A stretch of DNA of 5,942 nucleotides. It comes from Zetaproteobacteria bacterium (lineage in GTDB: Bacteria; Pseudomonadota; Zetaproteobacteria; Mariprofundales; Mariprofundaceae). The notes under the pieces were generated by a model that worked only from the letters and a program-made list of their open reading frames with translations, was not told where the DNA came from and did not search any database. Of the stretch, positions 1-5,167 are shown in pieces. The DNA is taken from NCBI GenBank assembly GCA_021545625.1, contig JAJRVH010000170.1, positions 1-5,942 of the forward strand, in the 5' to 3' direction. The position numbers were made by a program, and so were the translations under genes. Each line of letters starts with the position of its first letter. Position 1 is the first letter of the stretch.

Positions 1-958
1 CCTCGGCCATTCGCCTGAAGGTCGCATGCAGTTCGGTCGCGTCCTCGCTGAAACGGCGCATCTCCTCGCGGCTGGCCTGCATCGCTTCCTTCAGCAGCGA
101 AAGGTTCTCCTGCAGACGGGCAACGCCGACCCCGTACATGCGCAGGTCCCGCTCCGGGCTCGGCTCCATATCCGCCGATGCATGCACCAGAAACGCACGC
201 AGCATCAGATCCTGCAGACCATGCACCGACGCATCGGTAATCCACGAATAGACACGCAGGATGATACCGCCCAGCACCGAGCCCAGCAGCGTCGTATAGA
301 AGGCGACGCCCATGCCCGCCATGGCGCTGCGCAGCCCCTCGAGCAACAGATCCTGGTCATCGCCCAGCGATCCCAGTGCCCCGTTCAGGCCGTTCATGGT
401 CAGCGTCATGCCGAGCACCGTTCCGATCAGCCCCAGCGTGATCAGCAGATTGCCGAGCAGGGCGACGAACTGACTGATGCGATGCTGGGACGAAAACTCG
501 ACATCGACCAGCGACTCGATGTCCAGCCGGCCGTTGCGCTCGAGGATGGTCTGAAGCGATATGATAAAACGGTCGACAAGACGGCGGCTGTAGCGCCGGC
601 GCCTGATGCCCATCAGCCCCCTGCTCTTCATCAGGCTCTCAATGCGAACCGCGCGCGTCCACTCCGAGGTCAGCATCAGCGTCTGGATAAAGCTGACCAG
701 CACGCCGAGCAGAAACATGCCGGCAATGATCCAGGTAATGCGCGTCGAATCGTGTTCGACAAAACGCAGAATATCGGCCTGCCGGTACATCATCGCGAAC
801 ACAACGGCCGCCGAAACCGTCCAGGCGATCCATACCGCCAGCGTCTTCAGTCCCCGCTGGTCGATCGAACGCTGATAGCTGGCGGCCGGCGCGCCGGCCC
901 GGGCCGTCTCCCCGGAGGGCGACTCCTGCTGCGGCCGTGTCGGTGCATCTTCTTTCAT
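1..958 (-). CDS. MotA/TolQ/ExbB-family proton channel protein (3' end beyond window)
   Basis: Inner-membrane protein of the family that uses proton flow to drive a MotB/TolR/ExbD-type partner. The minus frame stays open from ATG 958 to the left edge (319 codons seen, no stop). After a polar, Pro/Ala-rich N-terminus, hydrophobic segments lie at about residues 38-58, 74-96, 164-188 and 212-234. The third holds the family signature GLIGTVLGM (176-184) and the fourth reads AFYTTLLGSVLGG (219-231); Thr180 and Thr223 match the channel-lining Thr positions of TolQ by eye. A charged, probably helical tail begins near residue 270 and continues out of view. GAGGT at 967-971 sits 8 nt before the ATG. 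The next gene leftward, possibly the MotB/OmpA-like partner, is not visible, so I cannot choose between a Tol/Exb-type role, a stator-like role or a ZorA-like defence protein. The family is secure; the specific function is unknown. Confidence 0.9.
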   Translation of the reverse strand, partial: MKEDAPTRPQQESPSGETARAGAPAASYQRSIDQRGLKTLAVWIAWTVSAAVVFAMMYRQADILRFVEHDSTRITWIIAGMFLLGVLVSFIQTLMLTSEWTRAVRIESLMKSRGLMGIRRRRYSRRLVDRFIISLQTILERNGRLDIESLVDVEFSSQHRISQFVALLGNLLITLGLIGTVLGMTLTMNGLNGALGSLGDDQDLLLEGLRSAMAGMGVAFYTTLLGSVLGGIILRVYSWITDASVHGLQDLMLRAFLVHASADMEPSPERDLRMYGVGVARLQENLSLLKEAMQASREEMRRFSEDATELHATFRRMAE

Positions 959-990
959 GCTGGCATACCTCGAACTTATATTATCAAAAA

Positions 991-1019
991 ACTATATACT
1001 AATATTGAATGGCAAACAA
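991..1019 (-). promoter_or_regulatory. Probable sigma70 promoter of the proton-channel gene
   Basis: On the minus strand, TTGTTT (1019-1014) and TATAGT (996-991) are 17 bp apart, within an AT-rich island (about 973-1019) that contrasts with the GC-rich surroundings. Transcription would start near 984, giving a leader of about 26 nt that contains the GAGGT ribosome site. The -35 falls in the T-run of the upstream gene's terminator. A second -10-like box, GATAAT (985-980), has only a poor -35 and would leave a very short leader. Confidence 0.5.
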
Positions 1020-1048
1020 AAGGGCCCGGACAAGATCCCCGGGCCCTT
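1017..1048 (-). terminator. Rho-independent terminator of the 35-aa protein gene
   Basis: A perfect 10-bp GC-rich stem pairs 1020-1029 with 1039-1048 around a 9-base loop. On the minus strand it is followed by TTTTGTTT (1021-1014, the first two T's being in the stem). On the plus strand the bases after the stem are not T-rich, so it acts in the minus direction. It lies 28 bases past the stop codon of the small gene. Confidence 0.8.
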
Positions 1049-1076
1049 CGATATTGAATCCGGCACGCGGCCGCAA

Positions 1077-1184
1077 TCAACCGTGCGTGCGGCCCTTGAT
1101 GGAAATATTGGACAGCACGACCGGCAGCACCAGCCCAAGCACTGCGAACAGCAGAAATGCAGGAATAAAAGTATCTAGATGCAT
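1077..1184 (-). CDS. Small single-helix membrane protein, 35 aa, unrecognised
   Basis: I do not recognise this protein. It starts MHLDTFIPAF, has one hydrophobic stretch at about residues 6-26 (FLLFAVLGLVLPVVLS in its centre) and ends with the basic tail SIKGRTHG. The positive-inside rule suggests an outside N-terminus and a cytoplasmic C-terminus. GAGGGG lies 7 nt before the ATG. A good sigma70 promoter lies about 27 nt upstream of the ATG, and a hairpin terminator lies just downstream, so the gene stands as its own transcription unit between rplM and the proton-channel gene. That full set of signals is why I call it despite its length. Single-helix proteins of this size often act as accessory subunits of membrane complexes (CydX- and KdpF-like peptides are examples), but it does not resemble those two, so any function would be a guess. 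Confidence 0.7.
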   Translation of the reverse strand: MHLDTFIPAFLLFAVLGLVLPVVLSNISIKGRTHG

Positions 1185-1217
1185 GTTGATCCCCTCGGAA
1201 AAGTATTTCGAGCGGCC

Positions 1218-1246
1218 AATATATCGGGTCGGCGGCAGCGGCGCAA
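1218..1246 (-). promoter_or_regulatory. Sigma70 promoter of the 35-aa protein gene
   Basis: On the minus strand, TTGCGC (1246-1241) and TATATT (1223-1218) have a 17-bp spacer. Transcription would start near 1211, about 27 nt before the ATG and upstream of the GAGGGG ribosome site. It is divergent from the rplM promoter at 1321-1348. Confidence 0.65.
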
Positions 1247-1320
1247 GCGTCGCCCGGAGACAACAGTCCCGGACCCGGAAACAGGACGCGCGCCGGACGA
1301 CGAAACCGGCAAGACAGCGT

Positions 1321-1348
1321 TTGACAAGACCCGCCCCCCACTTATAAT
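1321..1348 (+). promoter_or_regulatory. Consensus sigma70 promoter of rplM-rpsI
   Basis: TTGACA (1321-1326) and TATAAT (1343-1348) both match consensus perfectly, with a 16-bp spacer. Transcription would start near 1355, leaving a leader of about 100 nt before the rplM ATG. A strong promoter fits a ribosomal protein operon. Confidence 0.88.
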
Positions 1349-1388
1349 GCGCCGCCTTTGCAGAGGCAGAGACCTTGCGCCGAACCGG

Positions 1389-1421
1389 GTGCGGGGGCCG
1401 CTTGTGACAAGCCGGCGGCAC
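1389..1421 (+). promoter_or_regulatory. Stem-loop in the rplM leader, possible autoregulatory site
   Basis: In the untranslated leader, GCCGCTTG (1397-1404) pairs with CAAG-C-CGGC (1408-1416), giving 8 bp with one bulged C and a TGA loop. An outer helix GTGC/GCAC (1389-1392 with 1418-1421) can extend it. In E. coli L13 is known to repress its own operon through the rplM mRNA leader, so an L13-binding role is plausible. That role is inferred from position and structure only. There is no T-run after the hairpin, so it is not an attenuator. Confidence 0.4.
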
Positions 1422-1457
1422 TGCCCAACCACTATATGCAAAGCACGGAGTCATTAC

Positions 1458-1889
1458 ATGAGCACTTGGACCGTTCGCCCGGGCGACATCGAACGCAAAT
1501 GGTACATTGTCGACGCCACGGATCTGGTACTTGGCCGCGTCGCTACCAGGATTGCAACCGTACTGCGCGGCAAGCACCGCCCCGAATACACCCCGCACGC
1601 TGACTGCGGAGACCACGTCATTGTTATCAACGCCGACAAGATCCGAGTAACCGGCAACAAGGAAACTGACAAGATCTATCATCACCATACCGGTTTTGCG
1701 GGCGGACTGAAGAGCATCACGCTTGAAAAGCAGCGCGAGAAGCATCCGGAGCGCATCATCGAGGCCGCCGTCAGGGGCATGATGCCGAAGGGCCCGCTGG
1801 GCCGCTCTATGCTGAAAAAGCTGAAGGTGTACGCGAGCAGCGAGCATCCGCATGCCGCCCAGAAGCCCGAAGCACTGAACATCAACTAA
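1458..1889 (+). CDS. rplM: 50S ribosomal protein L13
   Basis: Large-subunit ribosomal protein that binds 23S rRNA early in assembly. The 143-aa product begins MSTWTVRPGDIERKWYIVDA and carries the family landmarks LGRVAT, LRGKHRPEYTPH, the DHVIVINADKIRVTGNK region, and AVRGMMPKGPLGRSMLKKLKVY followed by HPHAAQKP near the C-terminus. Length is almost the same as E. coli L13 (142 aa). The frame is open further upstream, but the ATG at 1458 is the family start and has GGAG (1447-1450) 7 nt before it. The stop at 1887-1889 is followed after 27 bases by rpsI, the usual two-gene operon. Expression is from the consensus promoter at 1321-1348, probably with feedback by L13 on the leader. Nothing in the coding sequence looks altered. 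Confidence 0.98.
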   Translation: MSTWTVRPGDIERKWYIVDATDLVLGRVATRIATVLRGKHRPEYTPHADCGDHVIVINADKIRVTGNKETDKIYHHHTGFAGGLKSITLEKQREKHPERIIEAAVRGMMPKGPLGRSMLKKLKVYASSEHPHAAQKPEALNIN

Positions 1890-1916
1890 GCAAGCACCAC
1901 GAAGAGGAAGCGAAGC

Positions 1917-2309
1917 ATGGCAGAGAATTTTTATCGCGGCACCGGCCGCCGCAAACGTAGCGTGGCACGCGTCATGATCCGACCGGGCAACGGCAAGATC
2001 GAGATCAACGGCCGCGAAATCGAAAACTATTTTCCGGTTGAGATCATCCGTCAGCAGGCCATCCTGCCGCTGACCGAAACCAAGCTGACCGGCAGCATCG
2101 ACGTCCGCGTCAATGTGTTCGGCGGCGGCATTTCCGGCCAGGCCGGCGCCATCCGTCACGGTATTGCCCGTGCACTGCTGGAGTATGATTCCGGCCTGCG
2201 CCCGACGCTGAAGGCGGGCGGCTTCCTGACCCGCGATTCGCGCAAGGTGGAGCGCAAGAAAGCCGGCCTGAAGAAGGCCCGTCGCGCGCCGCAGTTCTCC
2301 AAGCGCTGA
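1917..2309 (+). CDS. rpsI: 30S ribosomal protein S9
   Basis: Small-subunit ribosomal protein whose C-terminal tail reaches the P-site tRNA in the decoding centre. The 130-aa product starts MAENFYRGTGRRKRSVARV, has the GGGISGQAGAIRHGIARALL core (about residues 62-81) and DSRKVERKKAGLKKARR, and ends PQFSKR, the conserved tail with the terminal Lys-Arg that contacts tRNA. Length equals the usual gammaproteobacterial S9. GAGG at 1904-1907 lies 9 nt before the ATG. It is the second and last gene of the rplM operon, closed by the terminator at 2332-2364. In some related bacteria other genes such as sspAB or petABC follow rpsI, but here the operon ends and a gene on the other strand converges. Confidence 0.98.
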   Translation: MAENFYRGTGRRKRSVARVMIRPGNGKIEINGREIENYFPVEIIRQQAILPLTETKLTGSIDVRVNVFGGGISGQAGAIRHGIARALLEYDSGLRPTLKAGGFLTRDSRKVERKKAGLKKARRAPQFSKR

Positions 2310-2331
2310 CGTCGTATCCTTCCGTCCATCG

Positions 2332-2364
2332 AAAAGGGGCCGTTCTTCCGAACGGCCCCTTTTT
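2332..2364. terminator. Bidirectional terminator between rpsI and the DUF4399 gene
   Basis: A 14-bp perfect stem (2332-2345 with 2350-2363) surrounds the tetraloop TTCC. It has TTTTT at 2360-2364 on the plus side and AAAA at 2332-2335, which gives a T-run on the minus side. It begins 22 bases after the rpsI stop and ends 5 bases past the stop of the convergent gene, so it can end transcription from both directions. Confidence 0.9.
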
Positions 2365-2368
2365 CCGT

Positions 2369-2809
2369 TTATTCCGCCGGACGGACGGTGATATGGATCG
2401 TGTCGCTCATCCCCCGGCCATAGGACCGATGATGCCCGTCGGCGAATTGCAGGGTCAGCATATGCTCGCCCGGCGTCAGCCGGATGGTCGCCTCGCCCTG
2501 CCCCTTGCCGAAATGCCTGTGCGTCGCGTCCTTCGGCACGATTTCACCTTCGGGAACAAACGAGCCGTCAATGATCAGATGATGATGCCCTGTGCCGTCG
2601 ATCAGTTCGCCGGCCTTGTGCACTTGCATGCCTTCCACAGCCATGAGCACCTTCACATCCTGCGGCACGACAGCCCCGTCCGTCGGCTGCACAAAGCCGA
2701 CATGCGCCCCCTCGCCGGCGGCACAACCCATCAGCAGCGGCAACAGCGCCAGCGCGAAACGCCGTCGCGCCCCGCATGCGTTCGTTTCTGAATATTGCCT
2801 TGCGTTCAT
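2369..2809 (-). CDS. DUF4399-type lipoprotein, His-rich
   Basis: Predicted outer-membrane lipoprotein of 146 aa. After a basic stretch (RRR, 15-17) comes a hydrophobic segment ending in the lipobox LMGC with lipidated Cys29; Ala at +2 favours export to the outer membrane. The rest is a single small domain matching DUF4399 as I know it: FVQPTDGAVVP (39-49), VEGMQVHKAG (58-67), the TGHHHLIID motif (73-81), ATHRHFGKGQ (95-104), LTPGEHMLTLQFADG (111-125) and a final MSDTIHITV. The family has no established function. The conserved His clusters and Met56/Met61 could bind a metal, but that is inference. AGGAGG (2817-2822) 7 nt before the ATG fixes the start. The gene stands alone, divergent from the M67 operon and convergent with rpsI. 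I found no convincing promoter for it. Confidence 0.88.
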   Translation of the reverse strand: MNARQYSETNACGARRRFALALLPLLMGCAAGEGAHVGFVQPTDGAVVPQDVKVLMAVEGMQVHKAGELIDGTGHHHLIIDGSFVPEGEIVPKDATHRHFGKGQGEATIRLTPGEHMLTLQFADGHHRSYGRGMSDTIHITVRPAE

Positions 2810-2862
2810 TCGTGAACCTCCTGATATGATCGTTCAGGACAGCCTTCACGATAAGCCTCCGG

Positions 2863-2890
2863 TTGGCAAGCCGCCGGCAGGCGCTATGCT
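2863..2890 (+). promoter_or_regulatory. Probable sigma70 promoter of the M67-TPR-lolB-ispE operon
   Basis: TTGGCA (2863-2868) and TATGCT (2885-2890) have a 16-bp spacer, in the gap between the divergent DUF4399 gene and the peptidase gene. Transcription would begin near 2897, leaving a leader of about 37 nt before the TTG start at 2934. An in-frame ATG at 2886 overlaps this -10 and would not be on the transcript, which supports the TTG start. Confidence 0.6.
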
Positions 2891-2933
2891 TGGACGGGCA
2901 GGCGAACCCTGCAGCCCCGATAGGGAGAAGCCC

Positions 2934-3467
2934 TTGAACCAGTCCGACCCAAACCCGCCAGCTCACCCTGGCCAACAGGATGAACCGGTGCGCTTTTCCA
3001 GCCCTGCCTATCTGGCCGTGCTGGACGATGCGCCGGCAAAAACACGCCTGCGTATCAGCAGCGCATGTTGCGCCCGGATGCGGGAGCACGCCGAAAGCGG
3101 CTATCCGCTTGAGGTATGCGGCCTGCTTGTCGGAAACATGGATCGCCAGGGATGGCGAATCGCCCAGATCCGGCCGGTCGAAAACCTCAACAGGGAAAGG
3201 GCCGCCGACCGTTTCCAGCTCGATCCGGCCGCCTATCAGGCCATTGACCGGGAGCTGCGCGGCACGGGCCTTGAAATCGTTGGTGTTTATCATTCGCATC
3301 CGGACTGCCCGGCCAGGCCCTCGCCGACCGACCTCGACAGCGCATGGGAAGGCTTCGCCTACCCGATCGTCAGCACGCGCAACGGCAGCGCAACGAACAT
3401 CCTCTGCTGGCAACTCAACGACAAAGGCGAACGATTCCGCGCCGTCGATATCGAAATCGTCGCATGA
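2934..3467 (+). CDS. M67 family (JAMM/MPN+) metallopeptidase
   Basis: Predicted cytoplasmic zinc isopeptidase of the bacterial JAB/Mov34 family, whose known members cut after the C-terminal glycines of ubiquitin-like or sulfur-carrier proteins. The catalytic set is complete: Glu60 in YPLEVCGLLVG (57-67), His120 and His122 in VYHSHPD, and Ser130 and Asp133 in SPTD. The domain spans about residues 38-177 and contains the usual Pro-rich loop after the HSH. I prefer the TTG start at 2934 because AGGGAG (2922-2927) lies 6 nt upstream and the promoter is just before it; this gives 177 aa. In-frame ATGs at 2886 and 2826 would add 16 or 36 unlike-family residues. Residues 1-37 form a polar, Pro-rich extension with no recognised motif. 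The stop overlaps the next ATG (ATGA). The substrate is unknown, and no sulfur-carrier or E1-like gene is in view. Confidence 0.85.
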   Translation: MNQSDPNPPAHPGQQDEPVRFSSPAYLAVLDDAPAKTRLRISSACCARMREHAESGYPLEVCGLLVGNMDRQGWRIAQIRPVENLNRERAADRFQLDPAAYQAIDRELRGTGLEIVGVYHSHPDCPARPSPTDLDSAWEGFAYPIVSTRNGSATNILCWQLNDKGERFRAVDIEIVA

Positions 3468-3592
3468 AACGCCCGTTCCGGATCGCCGCATTCCTGGCCG
3501 CCGCGGCATGGCTGACAGCCTGCTCGGCAAACCATCCGGCAACCCCGACAACGCCGGGCGGCCATATCGAGATGAGCGACATGGAGCCCTAA
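3464..3592 (+). pseudogene. N-terminal fragment (lipoprotein signal) of the TPR lipoprotein, cut by an in-frame TAA
   Basis: This piece starts at an ATG that overlaps the peptidase stop (ATGA) and would be translated by coupling, as there is no clear Shine-Dalgarno. It encodes MKRPFRIAAFLAAAAWLTAC, a clean type II signal peptide with lipobox LTAC and lipidated Cys20, then 22 polar residues ending in EMSDMEP and a TAA at 3590-3592. Past that TAA the same frame runs on as FLYLASQNALRDGQTDLAVR, the opening helices of a TPR array, and stays open to 5167. I therefore read 3464-5167 as one gene of 567 sense codons with codon 43 changed to a stop. Related TPR lipoproteins encoded before lolB (for example PA4667 of P. 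aeruginosa) have the signal and the repeats in one chain. A sequence error would make this an intact gene. Confidence 0.75.
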
Positions 3593-3646
3593 TTCCTCTA
3601 CCTGGCCTCCCAGAACGCCCTCAGGGACGGACAGACGGATCTGGCC

Positions 3647-5167
3647 GTGCGTCTCCTCGAGGCGCTGGTCCGAAAAGACCCCCGGGCCACGGAGCCGCAC
3701 CTGCAACTGATCGAACTGCTGTTGCGCCAGGGCGAAACAGCCAGGGCAGGCACTCATATCGCACTGCTCGGGAAATCCGAACACCTTGGCGAAGATGCCC
3801 GTTCCAGACTGGAACTGCTGGACATCCGGGCCGGCTATGCGCGCGGAGAACATGCCGACGCGCTTCGGCAACTCGACGGATTCCTGGCCCGTCATCCGAA
3901 TCATCCACAGGCCCTGCGCCTGCAGATACGCATTCTGACATCCGCGCAACAGCCGGACCAGGCCATCCGCGTCATCAAAAAGGCCCTGCGCCTGCGGGAC
4001 AGCGCCGACCTGCGCCTGTTGCAGGCGCAGCTTCTGCTGAAACAGGGTAACATCGAAGGCGCAAGACTGGCGCTGCTTCGCATGCGGGAACTGGCTCCCG
4101 ACGATGATACACCGGTCCTGATGCTCAGCGACATGGCTCTCAAGCGTAACGATGCCGACCGGGCCGAAAGCCTGCTGCGCGAATTTCTGGAGCAGCATCC
4201 GGACGCGCTTCGGGTCAGCAATGCGCTGGGGCGGCTGCTCGTGCGGCAGAACCGTCTTGTCGAGGCCATTCTGGTCTATCGTGACATGGACCAGCGCACC
4301 GGCGGCGAACCGACCGTTCTGCAGGCCCTGGGCCTGCTCTATTACCAGCACGGCGATTACCGGGAGGCGGCCGCAACCTTCCGGAAACTGATGGGCATCC
4401 AGCCCTCCTCCGAAGCCTCCTTCTATCTGGCCGCAAGCCTGGAAGCCCTGAAGCAATATGATGAAGCCGGAGCCATCTACCGCCGGATCGGCAGCGATGA
4501 GTCCATGCACCTTGAAGCGCAACTGCGTCTGGCCGGCCTGGAGATGCTGGCCGGGCAGACGCAGAAAGCAGCCAGGCGCCTCCTCGCCGTCATCGACAAG
4601 CATCCGGAGCGGCTGGATGCCTACAGCATGCTGTCCAGCATCCGCATCGCCCAGAAAAACTATCGCAAGGCGCTGGAGGAAACAGAGGCGACGATGGCCA
4701 TCCGCAGACTGCCGCCGCAGTTGCTGTTCAACCGGGCCGTCGCCTTCGATCACTTCGGGCAATACGACCAGGTCGTCGACATGCTCAAACGCATCCTGAA
4801 TCACGACTCCCGACACAGTGAAGCGCTCAACTTTCTCGCCTACACCTATGCCGTGCGGGGAGAGCGCCTGGACGAGGCCGAATCGCTGGTCCGGCGGGCT
4901 CTGGAACAGCGTCCCGACGACGGCTATTATCTGGATACGCTGGCATGGGTGCTGTACAAAAAGGGCGAGATTTCCGAGGCCATCGCCATTCAGAAAGAGG
5001 CCCTGCAACACACCCGGGATGACGCCGTCATGCACGAACACATGGGCGACATGCTATGGAAGGAAGGCCGGCATGATGCGGCCCGCGACCAGTGGCGGCA
5101 GGCCCTGCGACTGAGGCATGAACAACCCGACGTAATCAGGAAAAAGATTCGCGAAGGCCTCGAATGA
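3647..5167 (+). CDS. TPR-repeat protein (body of a split outer-membrane lipoprotein)
   Basis: Protein of tandem tetratricopeptide helices, which normally serve as docking surfaces. Counting from the GTG at 3647, 506 residues are helix pairs with TPR spacing throughout. The clearest are about 121-152, 156-186, 223-256, 390-423 and 425-457. The stretch NFLAYTYAVRG (395-405), then YYLDTLAWVLYKKG (427-440), is typical of the TPR lipoproteins encoded before lolB. GTG 3647 is the first usable start after the TAA at 3590-3592; it has only a weak GGA (3637-3639) and would remove the signal peptide and about 18 residues of the first repeat. The original start was surely 3464. As read, the product would be cytoplasmic and probably non-functional unless the stop is an error or is bypassed. 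No other stop or frameshift occurs. The TGA overlaps the lolB ATG (ATGA), so loss of translation here could lower lolB and ispE expression. Confidence 0.8.
   Translation: MRLLEALVRKDPRATEPHLQLIELLLRQGETARAGTHIALLGKSEHLGEDARSRLELLDIRAGYARGEHADALRQLDGFLARHPNHPQALRLQIRILTSAQQPDQAIRVIKKALRLRDSADLRLLQAQLLLKQGNIEGARLALLRMRELAPDDDTPVLMLSDMALKRNDADRAESLLREFLEQHPDALRVSNALGRLLVRQNRLVEAILVYRDMDQRTGGEPTVLQALGLLYYQHGDYREAAATFRKLMGIQPSSEASFYLAASLEALKQYDEAGAIYRRIGSDESMHLEAQLRLAGLEMLAGQTQKAARRLLAVIDKHPERLDAYSMLSSIRIAQKNYRKALEETEATMAIRRLPPQLLFNRAVAFDHFGQYDQVVDMLKRILNHDSRHSEALNFLAYTYAVRGERLDEAESLVRRALEQRPDDGYYLDTLAWVLYKKGEISEAIAIQKEALQHTRDDAVMHEHMGDMLWKEGRHDAARDQWRQALRLRHEQPDVIRKKIREGLE

Noticed and set aside
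955..966. Three-codon minus-strand mini-frame (ATG CCA GCA TGA) overlapping the start of the proton-channel gene
   Set aside because: Its ATG directly abuts the GAGGT, leaving no room for initiation, so an upstream regulatory peptide is unlikely.
26..1057. Plus-strand frame of about 340 codons across the left part
   Set aside because: It is the antisense shadow of the proton-channel gene. Its product is Gln/His/Arg-rich without a domain and runs through the promoter and terminator region at 973-1048.
1185..1457. Possible extra gene or longer rplM start in the 270 bases before rplM
   Set aside because: The frame is open from 1179, but L13 matches begin at 1458 and the promoter at 1321-1348 lies inside the would-be extension. 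The stretch holds two divergent promoters and the rplM leader; I see nothing else in it.
1077..2159. Minus-strand frame of 360 codons spanning rpsI, rplM and the small gene
   Set aside because: Only its last 35 codons are supported, by their own start, ribosome site and promoter. The rest is antisense to two ribosomal protein genes.
2568..3551. Minus-strand frame of about 327 codons across the peptidase gene
   Set aside because: Antisense shadow of the M67 gene that also overlaps the DUF4399 gene in another frame; no family features in its product.
3590..3592. Programmed readthrough or recoding of the TAA in the TPR gene
   Set aside because: TAA is the tightest stop and is followed by T. 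No stem-loop or selenocysteine-type element is seen after it, and TAA recoding is not known in such bacteria. A mutation or base error is simpler.
3359..5041. Long open frame on the minus strand (about 560 codons) antisense to the TPR gene
   Set aside because: It lies across a clear TPR coding sequence, its product is a non-domain mix rich in Gln, Gly and His, and no ribosome site or promoter fits. Long antisense frames are common in GC-rich genes.
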